Origin: Selaginella tamariscina
Taxonomy: Eukaryota > Streptophyta > Lycopodiopsida > Selaginellales > Selaginellaceae
Direction of reading: 5' to 3'
Length of the DNA: 64,000 nucleotides
Assembly: GCA_003024785.1 (NCBI GenBank)
Contig: PUQB01000021.1
Coordinates: 467,009-531,008, forward strand
The stretch's first letter is position 1; each line of letters begins with the position of its first letter. A program made the position numbers and the translations under genes. A model generated the notes under the pieces. It was given only the letters and a program-made list of their open reading frames with translations. It was not told where the DNA came from and did no database searches. Positions 23,285-35,926 of the stretch are shown here, piece by piece.

Positions 23285-23352
23285 GGTGTTGTGTGTAGTT
23301 GGTTCATCACGTCAGTCTAACATACTGAAGATCTCCAGTTTGAATATATTTC
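23285..23352 (+). repeat. tRNA-Val(AAC)-derived repeat, copy 1
   Basis: GGTGTTG, a D-arm-like GTGTAGTTGGTTCATCAC, a full anticodon arm TCAGT-CTAACAT-ACTGA with anticodon AAC, then AGATCTCCAGTTTGAAT. It follows plant tRNA-Val(AAC) closely to the T arm and then degenerates. The 3' acceptor half is lost, so it is not a working tRNA. Flanking TACATTGTTAA and TTAATATGACATCTACTAAA are shared with copy 2, so the repeat is larger than the tRNA part. Confidence 0.75.
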
Positions 23353-24091
23353 ATATTAATATGACATCTACTAAATTATATACGTGTGCGTATATATATG
23401 TAGAGATGTATTTGTTCTTGTATCATTAATATAGATTATATTAATATTGATATAAAATATTATATTATTAATACTAATTATTTTATATATTAAATTTCTA
23501 CATATTATGTATATTTAGTTAGCACTTTCTTGGTTTTGAGTTTAATAGAAAGGCTTAAGAAATACGGGTTCACCGCACACGCACATACATACGCTCGCAT
23601 GTGTATATACATAATAAGGTCCAGAGCCATTAATTAACATTATATAACTTGTTCAGGATTTCCCTTGTGGAATTCTTCAGGAAGTAAGTCCAATAAGTAT
23701 TTCATTATATACATAATTTTCGTCTTCTGTCTTCGTTAAGTAACATAGATGGGATTTCTGATGTGCTGAAGTGTTTTGTTTTCATTGATTACAATTGGAA
23801 TCAGTTTCAATCTCCATACCTCTCTGACAGGTTTGGTGTGTGGATATATCCATATATTATATTCTGAGCGTGTGTGTCCGTACCCAACCTTCTACGTGCC
23901 CACTCACCGCAAGCAGTCCAATCGCCAACAACAGCAAACACTCTAACATCAAACGACCCATCCTATCACCTACCCTTCCAAACAGGATTATATTAAATTT
24001 AGCACAATCCTTTTATAAGGTTTAAAAAGACATTAAATTAAAAATATATATGCATATAAAAATATAACTGATATTTTGCGTATGTCGTACA
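23353..24091. other. AT-rich non-coding DNA
   Basis: No gene is recognised. 23640-23830 is less AT-rich and has splice-like signals (CTCTGACAG|GT), but no motif could be read. Confidence 0.45.
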
Positions 24092-26080
24092 TTTCAATCG
24101 TTCAATCTCGTAAGCCTTGCGAACCAGGTATTCGCCGCAGATAGCCAAACACGGTTCCCTCTCACCAGCACCCACTCTCGCTAGGCCCGACTCAACCAGT
24201 TCCCGGATTTCAGCTTTGTGCCAATCTTTAAAGATACTAGGGCCTCCTGAATGCTTGAAGCAAGCCCAGCCGATGGTAGCCCGGCAAGCCCTTGGCAGAA
24301 AACTAGTCACGTCAGGGACACCATCCTCCGTGGTGGTATAACCTTTCTCAACGTACTCTGCTGCATCTCGCAGGTTGATGTCCCTCGACAGCATCACCTC
24401 CAACATAGAGACCAAAGGCGTGAACCTGCCTTTGAACCTCTTGAACACAAGTCCTCATAAAGTCTGCTTCCTCCTCGCTCATCTTTCACAGCAGCACCTG
24501 CTCACTGTACTCGATTGCCTCGTCTGCTGTGTGCCAGCATCCTTGGCAAACACTTGCACAATCTTGTTGTTGTAACTGCTGTATTGTATTTCTCAAGCAA
24601 ATCACGGTCGCCAGCGGCCCCGGAGAATACAACTCTGCCACCAAGTTCCTGGAAAAAAGCTCCCAGTGCTCTTGCCAACCCAAGCCCACAAGGTCATCTC
24701 TGTCACTGAAGCACCCGTGTAAAGCCATCCGGCATTGCTCAATGTCGTCTATCACACAAACGGGCATCTTACTAACAACTGAAGTAAACCCCTCCTTCAG
24801 CGTCCAGTGGTCACCGAGCTTATCCTTCTGCTTGCAAATCTTAGATTTTGAACACGTCTCCTGCTTCGCCAACTGGTGTACCATCTGAGTAGACTAACGC
24901 CCTGCATGTCGCCTGTAGCACCGGCCACTGCCTGTCACTCAGCCAAGTAGATTTTGAACACGTCTCCTGCTTCGCCAACTGGTGTACCATCTGAGTATGC
25001 ATGTCGCCTGTAGCACCAGCCACTGCCTGCACTCACCCTGTCTCTGCAGTACTCGTAAATCCTCATCCTCGCAGCCAGCAGCAGCTTCATTTGGTCTCCA
25101 ACCTTATTGGAAGGGAGCGAGTATATGAATGATTTCGTCGGCCATCTGGCCTAATCGGTCTGAGCAAGCCCGAAGGAACCTCCGTCACCAAGTACTCAAA
25201 GTCAGATGATCCGCAGTGCTCTTCTGATTTGCGAGCAGTCAAGTACAGACCACCTCTTCCTCCCTTGCTACACAGGTATTTGTAAAGCAGCCTTGTCTTT
25301 CCAGAACCATGTCCACCCGCAAGGTTGACCATTGAATTTGCAGCTTTTCTTCTAGGACACCCAAGTTCTCCTCAGTCTCATCACCCAGATGACTGAGGAC
25401 AAACATGGCTTGCCTTCACAGCTCACAACATGTGCACCACCTTGTACTTGACAAGACTCAGTTCCCCACTGGCATAGTCGTCCAACACCTGCTTTACTTC
25501 AACAGGTAGCTCAAAGTCTGTCTCTTCCGTCTTCTGCCTCCTCCACGAATCATTATTCAAGGAAGTCTCGTGCAGCATATCCTCGAGCTTACTCTTCAAG
25601 GCATCGTCATCTAACCCACTAAAGTATCTCTGTCCTCCCATCTTCTGCAGCCTAAGCAGGACCGATAAAACGTGTCCTCCGGCCTCCCAAAGAAATAGTA
25701 GGCCTCAGATTTCAATTTGGCTGCGATGCATGAAGCGAAGGTCAACACTTTGTGGGCCCACGTGTCCCAAAAACCAACAGTGGAGTCATCCACAACGAGT
25801 GACACCACCACCGTTATGTCATCTTCCTTCCATCCGTAACGCCCGAGCAGCATGAGGCTTGGCCAGAGAAGCTCCATCTCGAGCAAGGCCACTGGACACT
25901 ACAACCACCTCCTCCAGCGTCCTGCTATCGAAGAGCCCGTCGGTTGCACAGATGACAATGTCTCCTGACTGAACCGGCACCTTAAGCACCTCACCGAGCA
26001 TGACAGGGTCCATGGCACAAGGTTTCCTTGGCTCTCTGCGAGTTGCAAACCTGGTAAGGAAAATTGACGCGTTTTCTTGG
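24092..26080 (-). pseudogene. PP2C-NTPase fusion gene, truncated copy A
   Basis: A broken copy of the gene at 60656-63785. Reading leftward it begins inside the PP2C domain (KPCAMDPVMLGEVLKVPVQ) and continues through TDGLF, EDDITVVVS and the linker to HGSGKTRLLYKYL (Walker A), VCVIDDIEQ (Walker B) and FKRFKGRFTPLVSML. It ends near EYLVRKAYE. The first roughly 170 residues and the last roughly 250 are absent, and there are many frame breaks. A 106-bp segment is tandemly duplicated at 24842-25053. It is clearly non-functional. Confidence 0.9.
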
Positions 26081-27848
26081 AAGCGTGGCGCGTGTGTGAA
26101 GAGTATATACATATTTGTCATCTATGTGCATCTATTAACATAACATAAATATGAACACGTAATAAATATAAACATTATGTCAATTGGCATATAATTTTTA
26201 TGTTGTTTGTGTTTGCATTAATTTAAGAACATTATTAAGACCGATCTATATAGATTAGTGTTAATACCACTGCACTGGCAAAAATGAGAATGAATTTTTT
26301 GCATTATTTAAAATTATAAGCATGCAATTATGTACATACATGCACATAATATACTCTTTAAATCACTATTTTATACTTTTTAAATTTTTATGAATTATAT
26401 AGAAATTATAAACACACAGGTGAATATCATATCATTATTAATTATGTTGTGAAAAACGTTGCAAATCATTATCATATTTTTCTTATGTACATATATTTAT
26501 ATGTCTACTATATGTAGTATATTCATATGCACGTCTATATATATGTCTACACTGTAGCTCCCTCCTAACAGCCCGGATTTATCCCGAGAGATCTAATGGT
26601 GTTCGTATATATAACTACATTATATATAACGTAGCGTTTCATATACACACACATATACATATATCTTGTGTGTGTGTGTGTATGTATATGAAACAGTACA
26701 CATTGGAACATCTATCTATATTTACATATCTTTGTTTATACATGTGTAATATATATTATCTAGTTCTCTCTATCTCTCAAACACATGCATCATATAAACA
26801 CACACACACACACATGCAAAAGAAGTTCAAGGTCTTAGTTGCACTGCTTTCCTAAACTCTTATGTATACATACATACATACCCGTGTATATGTGTGTGTG
26901 TACTCAACATACATATATATAATATGTTACAACATTTTATATAAACATGTGATTGACAAAACATCAAGTGTACATACATTTATACATATATATCATGTAA
27001 TTGACATTATATAATTACATTATGCAACATATATTATATGTATCCCTTGGATGTGTGTAGTATTATATAGAAGACACATAAATATATTATATGAGCTGCA
27101 CATTCAAAAAATAATATAAGATAAAATATTTCAGTCAATTTAAGAAAATTATATATTTTAAGAAAGATTAAATCTTCTGTAAGACTCTACTTTGAGGTAT
27201 AAATACATGTGTACAGCGCACACACACACACACACATATGCATTTTGTGTATAAAGTACCATCAAAATGCACAATTTCTATCTATATAGCAACTACTTTA
27301 AAATTCACCAAATTGTATGTTTAAGCATATTCCATAAGTACATTCTGGCAAAAGACTGTATATTGATACGAATATAAAGGTAGTGTATTCTTAGACTTCT
27401 TTAATTCAATATGTGTACGTACACACACACATGTGTGTATGTATGTCTATGTATATGTTTGTGTATGCAGTATATCATATAAAACTAACAGTAATAGAAC
27501 TAGGTATGTGTATATGTAATTAGTTAGTAATAATTATGATACACATTCTATAAATATATAATATTAAAAATATGTAATCTTAATTAATGGACTTTATTGT
27601 GTATATACACATGTGCACGTAGGCATGTGCGTGTGCGTGTGCATGTCTTCAAGTGCTTGTTGACTTCTTATCAACTAAATATACATAATTTTAAAGAAAT
27701 TTAAAATATACCATAATAATTAGTTAATATTTTTATATGAATATTAATAATATGTATGTATGTATGTAAGGTAATAATATTGTGCTTTATTATAAGGCAC
27801 AAATACATGTCTACATTCTCATTTATTTTAGTAGATGTTATATTAATT
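26081..27848. other. AT-rich, microsatellite-rich non-coding DNA
   Basis: 26109-26240 matches 23100-23235. 27470-27640 (GTTAGTAATAATTATGATAC, ATATATAATATTAAAAATAT) matches 52515-52640, so the flanks of the PP2C-NTPase copies are duplicated with them. A partial palindrome CCCGGATTTATCCCG occurs at about 26573. No gene is seen. Confidence 0.6.
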
Positions 27849-27908
27849 GGCACTATCCAGGTTTGAACTGTGTTAGACTGACGTGATGACTAACTACACC
27901 ACAGCACC
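27849..27908 (-). repeat. tRNA-Val-derived repeat, copy 2
   Basis: On the minus strand: GGTGCTG TG GTG...CAC G TCAGTCTAACA, then CAGTTCAAACCTGG (B box GTTCAAACC) and ATAGTGCC, which pairs with GGTGCTG apart from a mismatch. The 3' half of the anticodon arm and the variable loop are deleted. Not a functional tRNA. Confidence 0.75.
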
Positions 27909-28076
27909 TTGACAATGTATTATTCAATCTTTATTAAAATATTAAATGAAATATTAAAATACTGATTATATGTGTATTTTTGGCTTTTTATGTTGCTTCC
28001 AGTGCTTCTATATATATATATTTGAAAATCTGAGTTTGAAGATGCTGGAATATAAGGTATATACCCTAAACCAATC
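27909..28076. other. AT-rich junction DNA
   Basis: Includes TGTGTATTTTTGGCTTTTTA, also found at about 53212, downstream of the tRNA-like copy 3. No gene is seen. Confidence 0.5.
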
Positions 28077-28980
28077 CCTGACAGCATCACCTCCAACATA
28101 GAGACCAAAGGCGTGAACCTGCCTTTGAACCTCTCGAACACACAAGTCCTCATAAAGTCTGCTTCGTCCTTGCTCATCTTTCACAGCAGCACCTGCTCAC
28201 TGTACTCAATTGCCTCGTCTGTTGTGTGTCAGCATCCCTTGGCAAACACTTGCACAATCTTGTTCTTGTTCTCAAGCAATTCACGGTCGCCAGCCGCCCC
28301 AGTCAGAGAATACAACTCTGCCACCAAGTTTCTGGAAAAAAGCTCCCAGTGCTCTTGCCAACCCCAAGCCCAGTCATCCCTGTCACTGAAGCACCCGTGT
28401 AAGCCATCCGGCATTGCTCAATGTCGTCTATCACGCAAACGGGCATCTTACGAACAACTGAGGTAAACCTCTCCTCCTGCTTCCAGTGGTCACGGAGCTT
28501 ATCCTTGTCTTGCAAATCTTGGTCAAGAAGATCTTGAACACATCTCCTGCTTCCCCAATTGGTGTACCATCTGAGTAGACTAACGCCCTGCATGCCGCCT
28601 GTAGCACCAGCCACTGCCTACCACTCAGCCTATGTCTGCAGTACTTGTAAATCCAGCCAGCAGCAGCTTCATTTGGTCTCCAACCTTAGTGGAAGGGAGT
28701 GAACATAGAAAGAATAAGGATTTCGTTGGCCATCTGGCCTAATCGGTCTGAACAAGCCCCAAAGAACCTCCGTCCCAAGTACTCAAAGTCAGATGATTCC
28801 CAGTGCTCTTCTGATTTGTGAGCATTCAAGTACAGGCCACCTCTTCCTCCCTTGCTACACAAGTATTTGTAAAGCAGCCTTGTCTTTCCAGAACCATGTC
28901 CACCCGCAAACATGACCATTGAATTTTGCAGCTTTTCTTCTAGGACATCCAAGTTCTCCTCAGTCTCATCAAGGAGCCAA
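28077..28980 (-). pseudogene. PP2C-NTPase fusion gene, fragment copy B
   Basis: Only the NTPase part remains. From 28980 leftward: VLEEKLQNSMVMFAGGHGSG (Walker A), KYLCSKGGRGGLYLNA, the VCVIDDIEQ Walker B region (about 28440) and ERFKGRFTPLVSMLEVM near 28090. No PP2C codons and no C-terminal domain. Several frame breaks and small deletions compared with 60656-63785. Confidence 0.9.
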
Positions 28981-29099
28981 CATGTGTAGAGCTATAAAGA
29001 AAGTACTGATAAGTATTGATTGGCTTTTGAAAAGTCTCAAAGTCAAGAATATCTGTGGTGGCAGACCTGGATGTTGAGGATGTTTACTTCCATAGAGGA

Positions 29100-30250
29100 G
29101 ACCTTAAACCATAATCTTGATCAAACTGCAAAGGCAACTAACCAATCATTGGGAGAATTACAGTCATTCATCTAGACTCATGTTCCATAATCAATATACC
29201 TCTCAAGGAAAAAGGGCCACTGTGAACAAAGAAAAAGACAAGCTTATATCACAGCAAAGTTGCTCCCCATGGCTATCCATGAACATGTTGGAAGAGTTCA
29301 CCATTGAACTCAACAAAATTCTGTTCAAGAACAAGTCTTTTGTTAACATAATGAAGTCATCATGAATAATGTGCCCAAACTTATCAAAGACAAACTTGTT
29401 AAACATGTAGAGTCCTTCTTATGTTGGAATGCTAGATACAAGGCTTCGACATTAAAGGTGAAAAGCAAGCAATGGGGGAGCCGAGTTACAGAGACGAGTG
29501 ACATCAAATCTGGTTGGTTGTTCCTTAAGAAGATTGACCAGCCGATGTGCAACCACATCAAGAGATGTTCCTAGATAAAACCATTGTAACTAGCAATTTG
29601 TTTGCCCTCACTAGATTCTTGTGGATCTTTGGGAGGATGTAGAGCTGGCACGGGCGAAAACCTGAGTTTGACTTGTGGAAGAAGATACCTGACGGTATTC
29701 TCATAGATCTAGGTGCAGCTTTTGTACTTTCTAATGAGGGACTCCAATCGTTCGTAAAGTAGAACAAACAAAAAACCTCGTCAACATATTTGTACACCAG
29801 AGGATCTTGAAGTTGTCTATAAGCCTCTTTTAGATACCAAAATTTGTTGAGGAGGACTACTACAAAATTCTTGTCTGCTGGTTTAATGACAATTGAGGTG
29901 TCCCGCTTCAATGAGAGAAGTGCCTATAGAAACTTACCCTTATGGAACATTTTTGGTGCCAGCTGTGGAACCTTGTGAGAAGGGCTTATTTCAAAGTCCT
30001 TAGCTCTACTTCCATCACAGGCGGAGCTCGAGGGGAACAAAAGATGGAATGTAGAACCTAGGTGCAAGAGTATCGTTGTCCCTAAAGAGCTAAGTGAGAC
30101 GAGCTGTCCTTACAAAATCATCGAAGACATGATGGATTTCTGTAAGGTTTGTGGGGATGTATTTGAGGCCGTGAGCAAGTAACCTATGTTCTGACGGTGA
30201 GAATTGTCATGAAAAGAGGTTGTGAACTGCCATGATCTCCACTAGCTGTG
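29100..30250 (-). mobile_element. Penelope-like retroelement fossil
   Basis: Reverse-transcriptase blocks are read on the minus strand: KPADKNFVVVLLN with a following YLKEAYRQL, then CQLYILPKIHKNL, LLFTFNVEALY and QNFVEFNGELFQHVHG. This order (ADKN..VV, LPK.HK, DVEALY, F.FNG..F.Q..GTAMG) is that of Penelope-like reverse transcriptases. No LTRs and no GIY-YIG domain are seen. The copy is broken in many places and looks old. The DNA from 30250 to 30660 may be its 5' part, but nothing there is recognisable. Confidence 0.6.
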
Positions 30251-30771
30251 AAACACGTTGGTTACCTGTTATCTTCAATACCGCCTGATGGAGGTCAATT
30301 AACGGGAGCCATAATGGACAAAGTTGCCCCTGCCTCTTGCGTCTGCGACCCCTTCCTCGTCCTTGACCTAGGCTGTTGCTCCTGCTTGGTTCTCGTTTGC
30401 TGGTCTTTGAAGGAGACCGAGACCATCCACGCTATCCATGCAGAGGTGTTCAGGAACCAGATCTCGTTGTAGATCTTTGGGCGGACCTGTTTGGAGAAGA
30501 CAAGGCGATTGAGCAGAATGAGTGTCTTTGGTCCTAGACGCCCCATTCTACTGCTTCCTATTTCCCTAGTGAGTGTTCTTCAGAATGGACTTGGGTTGTT
30601 CATCTGAGAAAGTGACTCGAGCAGTTGTCTTCATCTATGTTTTCCTCCACAAACTTGCCCTTGTCTTTGCTCTTGTTCTACACATGTAACTCTACAAACA
30701 TACATACCATCTGTATATCATATCTACATAAAACTTTAAGTGAGTATGTATGTGTCTGTATAGCCCTCGTA

Positions 30772-30950
30772 CCTTCAGGCTCTTGTACAAACTCCTCGTT
30801 TTGTCTCTGCTTCCATGAGCTGAAAGCGTTAGCCATCGTTTTCTTGTTGAAGCCTGCACTCTTCAGTGACATTCTAACTTCTTTTTTCCCCTCTTGGTCA
30901 TGGGCATACCAGTAGGGATTTCTTCTCGTTAACATCGTTATTGTGAACTG
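30772..30950 (-). pseudogene. SUA: SUA/RBM5-like exon, copy 2
   Basis: One exon of the SUA-like gene: MLTRRNPYWYAHDQEGKKE, RMSLKSAGFNKKTMANAFSS and WKQRQNEEFVQEPEG, then a GT donor at about 30771. It is nearly identical to the exon at 4935-5095 and is the only part of that gene kept in this unit. The XDH FAD exon follows on the other strand about 100 bp away. Confidence 0.65.
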
Positions 30951-31049
30951 CAGAAAGTCCGATCTCTGACTTGAACCCTCTATGGATATCTTGTGGAGCA
31001 AGGTTGACTATGGTTGACAAGTCCACTGGAGTCAAACGTGTCTTACAAG

Positions 31050-31195
31050 TTCTTTATCGGATACCGCAAAGTTGCAATGAGGAAGAGTGAGGTTTTAACA
31101 ACGATGTTTGTACCGCAGTTAAGGAGGCTGAGTTCGTTAAGGAGTTTAAGCAATCGCACAGACCGTCGCCGCGCTGTTCAGGGTTTTAAACTGGA
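31050..31195 (+). pseudogene. XDH: Xanthine dehydrogenase FAD-domain exon, copy 2
   Basis: FFIGYRKVAMRKSEVLTT with FVP, then in a shifted frame EFVKEFKQSHR. The exon then ends early compared with the copy at 5221, without the DDDI.IVN segment. Decayed. Confidence 0.7.
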
Positions 31196-32260
31196 GACTT
31201 TCATTATCCCATTACTTAATATATAAGATTACTAGCATTAATACATACATACATACATACATACATATGTATATATATTTGTATGTATGTCTATAATCAA
31301 ACAGATCATCATTATTTTTTTATATGTTATAAGTAGGTTTGCTACGTATTTTTATATGATATTTTTTAATTTAAGATGATAATGATAGTGACAGATGAAG
31401 TGGTATATATGTGTATATTATTAATATATATATTTGAAATATTCAGCTACATTATTTATATTTTTATTATATATAAATTGTATACATAATAACTATACGA
31501 TATGTTTACTCGGGTACTAATAGAATTGGACACTGTAAAAGAATATAAGAATAAGTTAAAACATCATATATATTTATATGGCTAAATTGTTATATGTTAG
31601 GTTACATGCACACATTAATTATAATCAATCATGATTCATACATGCATACCACTACACCATACGCATATCCATATATATATATACAATATTACAAGTGGCG
31701 TCAATAACAGGTAAATGAATTACATTATTGTTTTACTAAGTGAAATAATAAGACAAACGTTAAATATTTTATTCATTTATTAGAGCGAAGCATTTATATT
31801 TGTGTGTGGGTGTACATACATGTTTACATCAACACACACATATATTATACACATTCAGCCATATATTGACTATTTATGTGTGTGTATATAACATATTATT
31901 AATCTTCGTACAGACACAATATGTATATAATAATAATAGTAATATAAATTTGTACATACCTCCCTAATCTGTTTTAAACACAAATTAAAATAAGATTTTG
32001 TTCAACCTGCTTTTAGTAGTATACTGATGATATTCTAAGAATCTGATTGTATTCGTTATACCGAGTACTGTTGCTAGAATAAATTAAAAATTAATTAAAT
32101 TAAATATTATGTAATATAAATAAAAAATTATCTAAATTTCTACTACCAAATTTCTAAAGTTTCTTTTATGAATTTATTTATTTATTCCGTGCTACAACAT
32201 AACACGTACAAGCTGACTCTCAAGGAGTATAAATGGGGACGTGCAAACAAGGACACAGGT
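31196..32260. repeat. Duplicated unit segment
   Basis: Matches 46480-47600 with indels (ATGTTTACTCGGGTACTAAT at 31501, TTTTGTTCAACCTGCTTTTA at about 31997). AT-rich, no gene. Confidence 0.75.
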
Positions 32261-32261
32261 A

Positions 32262-32390
32262 GCAACCCATCTACCCACACACTATGAGAAAGTTCTTCTT
32301 ATGGTATGTTCTCTACACGCATGCATTTAGAAGATGCATACATATGTACACAGACATGTATATAGGATATTCGGGCATAACCCCCGCCCC

Positions 32391-32456
<66 letters not shown>

Positions 32457-32520
32457 CACACACTTCTTTTTTTCTTTTGCAATTTTTAATATTTCTTCTT
32501 TTGATTTATTCTGGTAGATC
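32262..32520 (+). pseudogene. NDX: Remnant of NDX exon 8 and its intron
   Basis: ATCTACCCACACACTATGAG ... TTCTTATG|GTATGTTCTC matches the end of the exon at 35514-35659 and its downstream intron (TATATAGGATATTCGGGCAT). It includes a (TC)n(AC)n microsatellite at 32396-32450. A stray copy upstream of the NDX fragment itself. Confidence 0.6.
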
Positions 32521-32616
32521 TAATATCTATAAATATATTGCTGTGGTTATAATACATATATTATATATAGTTAATTAAATTGTATCTTTTTGTGGAATAT
32601 ACTGTTTTTACATTGA

Positions 32617-33136
32617 AATGTTTTAGTGTGAAATCGTCCTATTTAGTTAAGAGAATTTTCAATAGATATTAGGATATACCTTATTTATTTACATTATTAA
32701 ATAATTTAAAATAAAGTAATTTCATAATTAAATGAAAGCAAAAAAGCTTATATAGTTGTCAAGCCGTGGCAGCCATAGTCATAGTATACAATAATAAAGC
32801 GTGTGTATACGTAAATATTTATATTTATATGTTTTATCTCCCTCTCTCTCACGCACACGCACGCACCAGCACACACATGATGGATTAAAAGTGTTCCCGT
32901 TGTATTGTCAAACTGTAGACTATTTTGTATTGTTTCTTTTTGCTGTAATTCTATATATGATATATAATTAGTTAACTGTCGCGTGTGTGTGAGAGAGAGA
33001 GAGAGTGAGTGAGAGAGAGAGAGAGAGAGAGAGATTAAATTACATACTCAGTTCAACCACGTCTCCTGGATAGAAATAAGTATATTAAGTACTAAGTAGT
33101 TAAATGTGTGTGTAAGTATGTTTAATTAAAAGGTTG
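32617..33136. repeat. Duplicated XDH-flank segment, cut before the last exon
   Basis: Matches 80-690 and 47610-48240 up to AAAAGGTTGTGT, where the XDH last exon should follow. Instead the sequence changes to the 5' end of an NDX-like gene at about 33137. GA-rich microsatellite at about 32990-33035. Confidence 0.75.
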
Positions 33137-33149
33137 TGTTAATTTAATT

Positions 33150-34525
33150 AGGCTTAAACTGAATTAAGGGAATTACAAGGAATTAGGGTTCTCCGGATTT
33201 TGCTGGATTCGTGTCGGTAATCGGCTGTTTGCAATGGATCGATCAATTCTGATAGGTATGTGTGTATCTACACATACGTATTGTTATTTTAAGGGAAGCA
33301 CTGAGCAGTAATCCTCTGTGTGAATATTGTATAATATGTTTGTCAAAATTAACTATATATAATTCTGGGTTTTTAGAACAGTAATATTTACGTATGTTAT
33401 TAATCCCATTACTATATAAATTGGGTTTTTTGTTGTATCAGTAAAACACTGTTTTTTCTAAGGGTTAAATACAAAGTGCAGTGAACTTATGAACTATATG
33501 TTATCTGGTTTTCTCGCTATACAAGTAAAGTGGAGGCAATACTACTTTTTTGGTGTATATATGTATTATACATTGTGTATTAACTTTTTGTGCATATAGT
33601 GATGGTATTTTCATGTGTCATAAATAAGGTGTAGTAGTATATGCATCTAACTGTTCTACCTGTATATATTTCAGTGTTTTCTGCTGGTATATTTAAATAT
33701 GTGTTTATTCATAGTCATATAAAATCAGTTAACTAAAGATTCTTTTTTTCTGTTTCGTGAGTAGCATGTGTGTGTTTTGACATACTGTACTGGTAATTTC
33801 ATGTGTAATAAGGTTGTGTTTACATGATATACGTATATTCATTATGTATTTTAAAATATATATGTATACATCAATTACTGTATATATATTCCGTGTTACT
33901 TTGATCATTTCAGAAATTGAGACGTAGTGTGTGTTCGTTCTGAATATATATTGTAATGTCGTCTGCCAGTAGCTTTGGTATGATAATTGTCACTAATTCT
34001 TTAAAATATAATGCTTCTATCTTCTGCTATGTTGGTTTTCACGCACACACACACACACTATGAGCCTTTTACGTTGGTTTTCACATATATCCTTGGTTCT
34101 GATTTGTAGTAGGCTACTATATATGAACACCTATATCGTGACATATGTTATTTATGTGTGCAAGTAAGTATAGTTCTTTAGTGACTGGTTTTCTTATGCA
34201 GACTCTTCTAACAAGATGGCGAGGGAGGACGGACGCATTGTAAGTTGTATAGTCCAGTAGATTTTACTAAACAATATACGTTATCATGTATAATATTCTG
34301 CATTTGTATTAGATAATATATGTATGCCTGTATTCTAGAATATATTTGTATTTAATACTTCTTTTTTGCAGGAGCTTGATATAAATACTGCGGTTGAGGA
34401 GCTTCACAGGTTTAGCTGCATGAAATGAAGAAATTTCTGAAGGATTCGCATCTCAGCGTGCTGCTGAACTGTGCAAAGGGTGCTCTTGTTAATGTATGTA
34501 TACACGATGTTCGTTCGTTCGTTCG

Positions 34526-34585
<60 letters not shown>

Positions 34586-34698
34586 TAGTCTGAGGTATTA
34601 TAACAATTTATATGCAGTGTATACCTAACAAGTACTAGTAATGGTCAAAATATATTGATAAAACTCTGTTTCTGGGTCTTATGAAATCGTAGCTGTAT

Positions 34699-34729
<31 letters not shown>

Positions 34730-35659
34730 CACATGCCAACAAAAAGCACACGCAGCACACACTTACATTGTGTTTGCAGGTCGATGTAGAGAAGCTTGCG
34801 AGTTACCTTCCCTTACACATTATTGGCATCTCTTGCCTCAAGCATGACGCATCCTCGATTCTCTCATCTCTTACGAGGTGTTCGTCTTCCACACTCTCTT
34901 AACATTCTGGCTTCTCGTTATCCAAAACTTGAACAGGTATCCGTCATATTAATTTTAGTATTAGTATAATTACGGTTTTAATTGTTTATTATACTTTAAT
35001 CAATGTTATAATCGTTGCATAATTTACCGTACAACTAAATATATATTAATTATACTTATTATGCTTTTATTTTCAGATATTGATGCTAGAAATCAAGATA
35101 CGTGAGCAAATACTTGACTTTGTTATTTTTACGCTTGTTGTTCTCGCAAACGGAGAACAGGTACATATACTAAAATGTTATATACTAATACAAGAGTGTA
35201 TACGCATACACATATATAATTATTAATTTGTTTAATGAAGGATGGCTGCTGGCGGAGCATTTTGGTAGGGTTACATGCGGGATTGGTTGTATTCTGCTTG
35301 CATTTGCTTACTGCTTTTGTTACACCTGAATGGCGTGACGTTGTACCTGTTCTTCTAGCTCATCTCAAGGTGCTTATGCGTGTCTATTTTATGTGTATAT
35401 AATTATTATATATATATATAGTATTATATACACGCACACACACACACACACACACACATACATACATAGATGTACGCGCGCATGTATGTGCGGGTTACTA
35501 ACTTTTATAACAGGCGGATGTTTTATGAATGCTGCATTTGATGCATTAAGGAAGGAGATTCATTCAGGTTTAAGCAAGTACATGCAAATCTGTCAAAAGA
35601 GAAAACACCCCCTGGTTATCTACCCACACAACATCAACCGCTTCTTAGGCTTCTACATG
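33150..35659 (+). pseudogene. NDX: NDX (NODULIN HOMEOBOX)-like gene, 5' fragment
   Basis: NDX is a plant atypical homeodomain protein; the Arabidopsis protein binds the FLC antisense promoter. Exons inferred from GT-AG sites: leader about 33150-33252; 33914-33977 (ATG at 33956, MSSASSF); 34202-34239; 34372-34493 (ELDINTAVEELHR, FLKDSHLSVLL); 34780-34936 (VDVEKLASYLPLHIIGI); 35077-35160 (ILMLEIKIREQILDFVI); 35241-35369 (LLTAFVTPEW, VVPVLLAHLK); 35514-35659 (MNAAFDALRKEI). The first coding junctions keep frame. One-base breaks occur near ATGAAATGAAG (about 34421), near 34880 and at GTTTTATG (about 35523). The match to the NDX N-terminal domain is from memory. The rest, including the homeodomain, is absent. 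Confidence 0.6.
34507..34585. repeat. Compound microsatellite (GTTC)n(TC)n(TA)n
   Basis: GTTCGTTCGTTCGTTCGTTC, then about 15 TC units, then TA units, inside an NDX intron. Confidence 0.9.
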
Positions 35660-35926
35660 GTATGTTCTCTACACGCATGCATTGAGAAGGCACACAGACA
35701 TGTATATAGGATATTCGGGCATAACCCCGCCCCCCCTCCTCTCTCTCTCACACACATACACACACACACAACATACATTGACCACACACTTCTTTCTTTC
35801 TTTTGAGGGTTAAGATTTTTAATATTTCTTCTTTTTGAGGGTTAAGATTTGCACGTTATTTAAAAATTGAATTTATAATGTGGTTATAATACATATATTA
35901 TATATAGTTAATTATAATTGTGATAT

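Noticed and set aside
23285-23352. Functional tRNA-Val gene
   Set aside because: The anticodon arm is good, but the T arm and 3' acceptor strand are lost; the other two copies lack part of the anticodon arm.
31014-31226. Independent 70-residue plus-strand gene
   Set aside because: It is the XDH FAD-domain exon with flanking DNA; the downstream part is out of frame.
34425-34628. Stand-alone small protein MKKFLKDSHLS...
   Set aside because: It is an NDX-like exon running into its intron microsatellite.
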